DNA from: Symsagittifera roscoffensis
Lineage: Eukaryota; Xenacoelomorpha; Acoela; Convolutidae
Direction: 5' to 3'
Length of the DNA: 64,000 bases
Assembly (NCBI RefSeq): GCF_963678635.1
Contig: NC_087062.1
Location: 14,745,789 to 14,809,788, forward strand
Shown here: positions 58,520 to 64,000 of the stretch, piece after piece
Layout: each line of letters begins with the position of its first letter
How positions within the stretch are numbered: the first letter of the stretch is position 1
The notes under the pieces: generated by a model
Database searches by the model: none
The model's input: only the letters and a program-made list of their open reading frames with translations
Told to the model about the DNA's origin: nothing
Program-made: the position numbers and the translations under genes

Positions 58520-60206
58520 TCAATTCACAGCAGCTAAACCAGACGCTAATTTCTTTTTCATTTGATTGGACACTAGTTTCTTGTTTTTGGATCCTATCGG
58601 TTCCAGAGGAGCTGGAAAATTTGCCAAGAATCCACAATTACAATCTGACGAAAAATAAGGCATCGAAAGAGCGGTTACCGCATTGCATCTCTTGTCAATG
58701 TCATATTCCAGCATGGACGCTAGTAACGCATATGCATGCACACACATAATTTTCATTTCTCGTCTCAATTTCTTACCAGCTGCTGCCGAAAACTGTTCAC
58801 GAGTCACTGAGCAGCTTTTAGGCCAAATTCTTGCCTCGGGAAGACCCAAAAATGATACAATCTGAGTCAAAATCTCAATTTCCGAGGTGCCTTGGATCAG
58901 AGGCACCCGCTTGAAAAGCTGACACATGACCATCCCAAGACTCCAAATGTCAGCTGAGAAATTGTAGTCGCAGCCTAAGATTATTTCAGGCGGTCGGTAC
59001 CAGAGAGTGACGGTTACAGTCGTGAGATATGTTCCAACTTCACCAGGTTTGGACAGTCCGAAGTCAGCTATTTTCACAATTCCTCCACGCGACAGAAGGA
59101 GGTTCTCTGGTTTGATATCTCTGAAAATTGACGAGAACTTACAGATTGACCATATACTTTGAGTTTTTAACACATCTCAAAACACGCAATGTGTCATCCA
59201 TCTTATAAATCAGCTAAAAGTCAAAACTTTTGCTGAAAAATGACCAAGATTGCTCACTAAGCACGTCAATAAACAACACAAAATCGCCGTATTTGTTCAA
59301 TGCAATCTATTTTGAATGAAATCTAAGTTCTTTACAAAAAGTGTAATTTTGAGAGCATCTGGAAAGTATTCGCCACTAGCACCGACATCTTATTAGCAGC
59401 TCCGAATTTGTCACATGACCAGCAAACCTACGAGCTTTATTCCAGTTTCCCCCCTCGTAAAATTGCAAAATTAAGCTGTTCAAAAATTATTCATACGGCT
59501 TTTTGTATATAAGAAATGATGTAAACATTTGTTCACCTGTTCACGCTGACACGTTTTGATGCAGTAATTTAACCACAAGGGTAAATAGACTTTTATATAT
59601 TGAATTTCAGAAAAAACAAAGGGGGACTGGAACCGCCAACCTACGTTAACCAAGAATCGTGAAAACCAAAATTTTTTTCATACTTTATGATACGGGTAAA
59701 AAATCAATGAGACGCGAAAAGATGAAAATACTTTTTGGTAAGAATTCGAACAACGCACTAGAAGACAGTCCCGCCTCTTACCTGTGCATGACTCCATTGA
59801 CATGTAGGAACTCAATACCCAGCAGTGTTTGATGGATGATATGCTTGCACATCTCAGGAGTAATTATCGGCTCATACTCCACGTAATGCAGCAGACTTCT
59901 CGGCAGGTACTCGAACACCAGACACACCGAGAGGCTCTTCGGATTCTCAAGGTCATCCGGGGTCATTATGACATCGTAGAGTTTCACAATATTGGGATGT
60001 GCCAGCTTATTCAGTTTTTTCAACATTGCAACTTCTCTTAAAATATACTGCGGTATCCCAGTTGATAAATTCTTCTGATTGACATCTATTCTCTTCAGAG
60101 CAACCACTTCATCTGGACGTTCTCTGCTGACGGCCTTAAACACTTTGGCATACGCTCCTCTGCCAATTGACTCTTTGATTAAATACTGCGGAACTGTGAA
60201 CGCCAT
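58520..60206 (-). CDS. CDK4/6-like cyclin-dependent kinase
   Basis: A complete two-exon gene (60206-59782 and 59120-58520) of 341 residues. CDK4/6 kinases pair with D-type cyclins and phosphorylate Rb proteins at G1/S. Motifs: Gly-loop IGRGAYAKVFKA; VAIK lysine in VVALKRI; alpha-C helix PQYILREVAML in place of PISTVRE/PLSTIRE; HRDIKPEN with the Arg codon split by the intron; DFGLS; T-loop TYLTTVTVTLWYRPPE, close to the LTxVVVTLWYRAPE of CDK4/6; DIWSLG. The family placement rests on the T-loop, LVFEY, and PNIVKLYDV. The sequence is divergent elsewhere (PPE for APE, a Lys-rich tail), and it is slightly longer than the ~300-325 residue relatives. It starts at the only in-frame ATG before the Gly-loop. 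Confidence 0.88.
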
Positions 60207-60439
60207 GAAAGATAAGTTTTAATTCTGTAACAACAATATTGCACTTAACATAATTTATCTAAAATCGATATATCTTTTCACGCCCTATAGGCAAAGCAAA
60301 ATGAATGACTATGATAAAACGTGATGTAATAATGTCACGTCTGTCAGTTCAGAAAATTGCGACATGTTTCATAATTTAAGCAAAATTGAACATAGTCAAT
60401 CGAAGATAAAAAAAGAAATGAACGCTAGTAAACAAAAAA

Positions 60440-60893
60440 ACAATGACTTTCTTGAAAAAATCTCAACTTTCGAATTTCAAAGAATTGAATAGATGCCCTT
60501 CAAGCCCTTTGAATTTCTAGAACAATTCATGATTGCCGCTTTCTTGATAACATCAACCCAACTAGAGAAAACGGGCTCAAAAAGTAAAGTTTTTATTCCG
60601 CTGGAATTCTAAAAATTAACTTCCTTTTTCGAAACTAGAAATCGCTCACTTTTTTCGCGTCATTTCCACATTCGCTCTAGGAGAGTGCTATTTACGTCAC
60701 TTTCAGCAGATTAATTTCAACTGAACTCAAGAAAAGCATATATACCTAAGTGAATTCATAAATGCATCAATATGTATGAATGCACATCTCTAGTTATTAG
60801 AGACTTCTAAGACTTTTCCTGAAAAAAAAACAAACAAAAATCAGCAAGACCTATATAAGAGTCTTCACTACGTTCGATACTCTTAAACATTCA
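60440..60893 (+). repeat. Dispersed repeat family R470, copy d
   Basis: Copy upstream of the CDK gene, ending AAGACCTATATAAGAGTCTT with ACTACGTTCGATACTCTTA. An insertion-like extra stretch lies near 60720-60800. Confidence 0.6.
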
Positions 60894-61739
60894 ATCGGTT
60901 TCAAAATGAACAGAAATTGATTATCAAAAAACTCACATCAAATAAATTCATTTCTTGCATAAACGTTGAAAAACTGCGCTTCAACTTTATGAAAATTTTA
61001 ATTGCCCGAACTATTATTAACTTGAACTAAAGGCATGCTCAATACTGAAACTATTCAAGCTGGAACTATGTCTTGACGCATCAGTCTCAATGATACAATA
61101 TTTAACCTCCTGTTAAATCAGCATTACTACTCAATCAACTATTAACCTATTTACTCAGAAACTACTCCAATTGAACTAACCGGAATTAAACCTCAGTGCT
61201 TAACAGTGTTTTTTAATTAACAGCGTTTTTTTAACATTTCAACGTGCAATACTGTATAAAATTCCTGAGCTGTAAAAAAAAGCCAACGCTGATCTCACTA
61301 ACTCAATTACGGCACTGTGTCACTTAGCTAGGTCGTTTTCTTCCAGCCTTCTTTGATTCAGTTCTCTCTCTGCTGAGATTCAACTATCCGCTATCTTCGT
61401 AATAATCGTTTTCTGATTGATGAGAACCAAACTTCAGCTCTCTTAGTGTAATTGTTATGCCTAAGAGTAGGCTCCTTCTATTATGTCTGTCTATTTGAGT
61501 TTCAGTTTCAGATAGAATTATGTTGTTTCCTAAAAATCCTGACGTTTTTAGTATTTCCTATGCAAGGTTTTGCACGATAATATCTCTGTTACGATTCTAT
61601 ACGCCACGTTCGAGATGGGCAACTCCATTGAGTTGTAGCAATCTCATTTCAACCCTAGATGTGTTAAATCAACCAACTTCACAAGAATTTTATTTATATA
61701 TCCCCTTTTAAAACCTCATAGTTAATTCACCCTTCGGCC
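60894..61739. other. Non-coding stretch
   Basis: No exon or element with clear ends. AT-rich, with short homopolymer runs. Confidence 0.35.
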
Positions 61740-61930
61740 TCCGTGGCAAGAGGGAGGTCCCTTCGAAAAGTAGTTACTGTCTATATTCTAAGTCTAACCG
61801 AGCATTCTAGCTACCAGGGAAAAGAAGTTCCTCCAACGTCTTACCTACCAAGATTTATTCCAGTTTTATGGTCCATTTTCACTTTTTCAGGGAGAGGGCT
61901 AAAAACCCCGGAAGGAGCTGCCTGAGGCCG
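61740..61930 (-). repeat. Second copy of the GC-richer repeat at 35254
   Basis: In reverse complement it shares GCTCCTTCCGG, the (GAAAAAGTG)-type word and CTTGGTAGGTA with 35254-35380. GC-richer text continues to about 62400 without a convincing ORF. Confidence 0.45.
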
Positions 61931-62559
61931 TTGGTCCACAAGGCTTTATTCAAGTTTGGTATCTTGTTTCAGTTCAGCTATTAAATCCAATATGCCCTTC
62001 CTCATTATTTCAAGTATTTTGCCCCTTTCGGGTTTACCGGATTTGGTTCAAAAATATAACACATATATCCTGCTACTATTTAGCATATTCTGAAGTTTCA
62101 ACTCGCTACGTAAATGTAGGGATGAGGAATGACTGCCGGACTTCGGGTGCGGACTATTTAATCAGGGGCTAAAATCTGAAATAGGGGTCCAGGGGGTCTA
62201 CTGTGCTAATCTTGAGCCTTCCTCAACTAAGTCTACAACACACTAAATTTGATCCCCGTTCCACCGTTAATTACTGAGTTTTATCAGGGCAATTTGCATT
62301 CTCGGGAACCGCCAACACTCGGACCGGTTGTCCTTGTCTGGATTTTTGCAAGCCCCGGCCATGACCGTCCTAGCATTTTAAATTCCCAATGGGGATAGGT
62401 GTATTCAGTTTTACATCCCCTCTAAACTCTTCGCAGATGAGACAATATGCTTCGACCTTTCTACCGAAGCTTAATGACCAGTCAATTCTAAGCTACATGC
62501 AACTCATTATCTTCTCTACCGCGTATCCTTTAGTCACATTTATTATAATGCACTAGAAA

Positions 62560-62880
62560 ACCTACGAGGGTTATCCAAACGACAATGGTACCCTTAAAGA
62601 TCGGGAGGTACTTTCCCTTTATATTAAGAGATGGGCAGCCCGATGCTTACCGTCGAAATGTCTCCAAGTTTACGTTTTGGCGACTTAAATTATATCATGA
62701 TCGCAAAGTGGTTTTACAAGACGGGAATGTTTAATCGACTCTACCAGTGCATGACTTCAAGCGAAAACATCGAGGATGGTACTATCGATTGGAGCATGAA
62801 ACCCGTACAAAGTATCACGTCGAAAACCTGCGTCCAGCGGTGTACCTTCGTAAGCCTAGACTTTAAAACTCTACAAAATA
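62560..62880 (+). pseudogene. Possible remnant of an LTR-retroelement pol C-terminus
   Basis: In one frame from 62680, with one stop, the plus strand reads LKLYHDRKVVLQDGNV, then after the stop STLPVHDFKRKHRGWYYRLE and HVENLRPAVYLRKPRL. The pattern (acidic/aromatic Tyr-Arg-Leu strand followed by HVxNLRP) resembles the C-terminal end of Gypsy-type integrases. No upstream HHCC or DDE motif was found, so this is a guess. Confidence 0.25.
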
Positions 62881-62984
62881 TTTTGACAATATCAAACTGC
62901 TGAAAGGTACAGGTCAACGGTAAACATAGCCAACAGACAGTTGGAAAACATTCTATGAACGCAAACACAAGGAAGCAGAAAAAA

Positions 62985-63160
62985 TGCTGACTTGTTTTTT
63001 AAAAGAATTTCAACTTTTCAAATTCAAAGAAAAAAATTATGGCCTTACATAAATTTCCAGGACAACGACACTTTTTTGATGATATTCACGAACAATTTTT
63101 TGTGACCTTTACACTTTTGCTGTTCGATACTGGAGTTTGCCTTGCTTTTTAACAAAAAAA
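62985..63160 (+). repeat. Dispersed repeat family R470, copy e (truncated)
   Basis: Starts CTGACTTGTTTTTTAAAAG and runs to the TTCGATACTGGAGTTTGCCTT block, where it stops. Fifth copy in the window. Confidence 0.5.
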
Positions 63161-64000
63161 TAGTTTAAATTGAAAAAAAAAAATAAAAACAAAATTAAAA
63201 ACGAGAATTGAAATGAAAGATATGTGAGCGCTCACATAATAAAAAGAACAGAGAACAAACCCGAAAAAATTGAACAAAGACAGATAAATTAAACAGCTAG
63301 ATAAATTACAAAAAGACACGAACGCTGTTCAGAAAAAAAAAACCGCTAACTGATTTATACTCAGCAATAATTATTAAGAGATAAATTACTCAGCGATAAT
63401 CAAAGCGATACAAATTAGGTAGACGCCAATTAAACTGAAAAATTGAGTTCTTGAGCCGTAAAAATTTTGCGCCAATTAAGAACTCGAATTTTTCAGCCAG
63501 CCCCCTTGGCGCATACAGATGCAAAAAACCGTTCTCACCTTCACGACGTTAGCTGAGTCTTTAAACCTAAGCAAATCACTTAAACAGATTAATTTTAGAG
63601 TCTGTATTGGAACAAACAAGAACAGTTTAATCGCAGAGTCGGAAATTTGAATCAGCAACGCATATTTGGAGACAACATTTGAAGACAACTCATATTTGGA
63701 TCGGAAAATGCTCAAAAATGTCTGTTATCAAATGTCTATCACACCGAAGTAGAATAGGGGAAATAAATTATTATCACCAAATGAAAAAAAAATAGTTGAA
63801 AGATGTTGACAGGAAAAAGTCATGAGCCTGATTTGATAACAATTGCTAATCGAAAGTATAAATAGGGAAAACTAAAAAGAACGATGTACCCAATTATACA
63901 TCTTTTCCTAAGGCCATATCGGCTTTTCCACAAAAATAAGGTGTAACTGTCTATGCAGGGAAAAATTTTATGAACCATTAACATCAGAATTGGCTGCGCA
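63161..64000. other. Non-coding stretch to window end
   Basis: No gene recognised. Short local repeats only (for example AGATAAATTA and the CAACTCATATTTGGA-type words near 63660-63700). Confidence 0.35.

Overview
The window is eukaryotic, AT-rich and intron-rich DNA from an invertebrate-type animal. It encodes a polycystin-1-family membrane protein with a GPS site and PLAT domain, a CDK4/6-like kinase, a D-2-hydroxyglutarate dehydrogenase, an EF-hand/Ser-Gly-rich secreted protein and an animal-type non-LTR retrotransposon. Introns are a few hundred bases to 4 kb, mostly GT-AG with at least two GC-AG. I cannot name the species or phylum. All gene models were spliced by eye; phase closure and conserved motifs are the supporting evidence.

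Layout. 1-925: transposon remnants and intron sequence. 926-15732 (+): the last 22 exons (1,566 residues) of a polycystin-1-like gene, with several inverted-repeat elements in its introns. 15.7-24.0 kb: intergenic, with a 419-bp hAT-type MITE, a 445-bp TA-flanked foldback MITE, a decayed coding region (19.5-22.3 kb) and an inverted exon duplication (23.24-23.45 kb). 24.07-34.02 kb (-): a gene I do not recognise. My model has 8 exons and 825 residues: signal peptide, EF-hands, a long acidic Ser-Gly-rich region, then duplicated two-exon helical modules. 34-40 kb: repeats, a 200-bp assembly gap, decayed + strand coding-like sequence and a perfect 112-bp inverted repeat. 40.16-45.48 kb (-): five exons of D2HGDH, with the C-terminal third not found. 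45.5-54.2 kb: repeat-rich, with a foldback MITE, a diverged ~165-bp tandem array containing a 570-bp inverted repeat, and five tRNA-like units on the minus strand. 54.28-57.95 kb (-): a nearly intact non-LTR retrotransposon with a 2A-like motif, PHD-like finger, endonuclease, reverse transcriptase and C-terminal zinc knuckle, broken by one stop and one frameshift. 58.52-60.21 kb (-): a complete two-exon CDK4/6-like gene. 60.2-64 kb: repeats and degraded element pieces.

The host genes show no operon-like link. The candidate for an undescribed system is the 24-34 kb gene: a predicted secreted, calcium-binding, proteoglycan-like protein with repeated exon modules, one of which has been copied in inverted orientation just beyond its 3' end.
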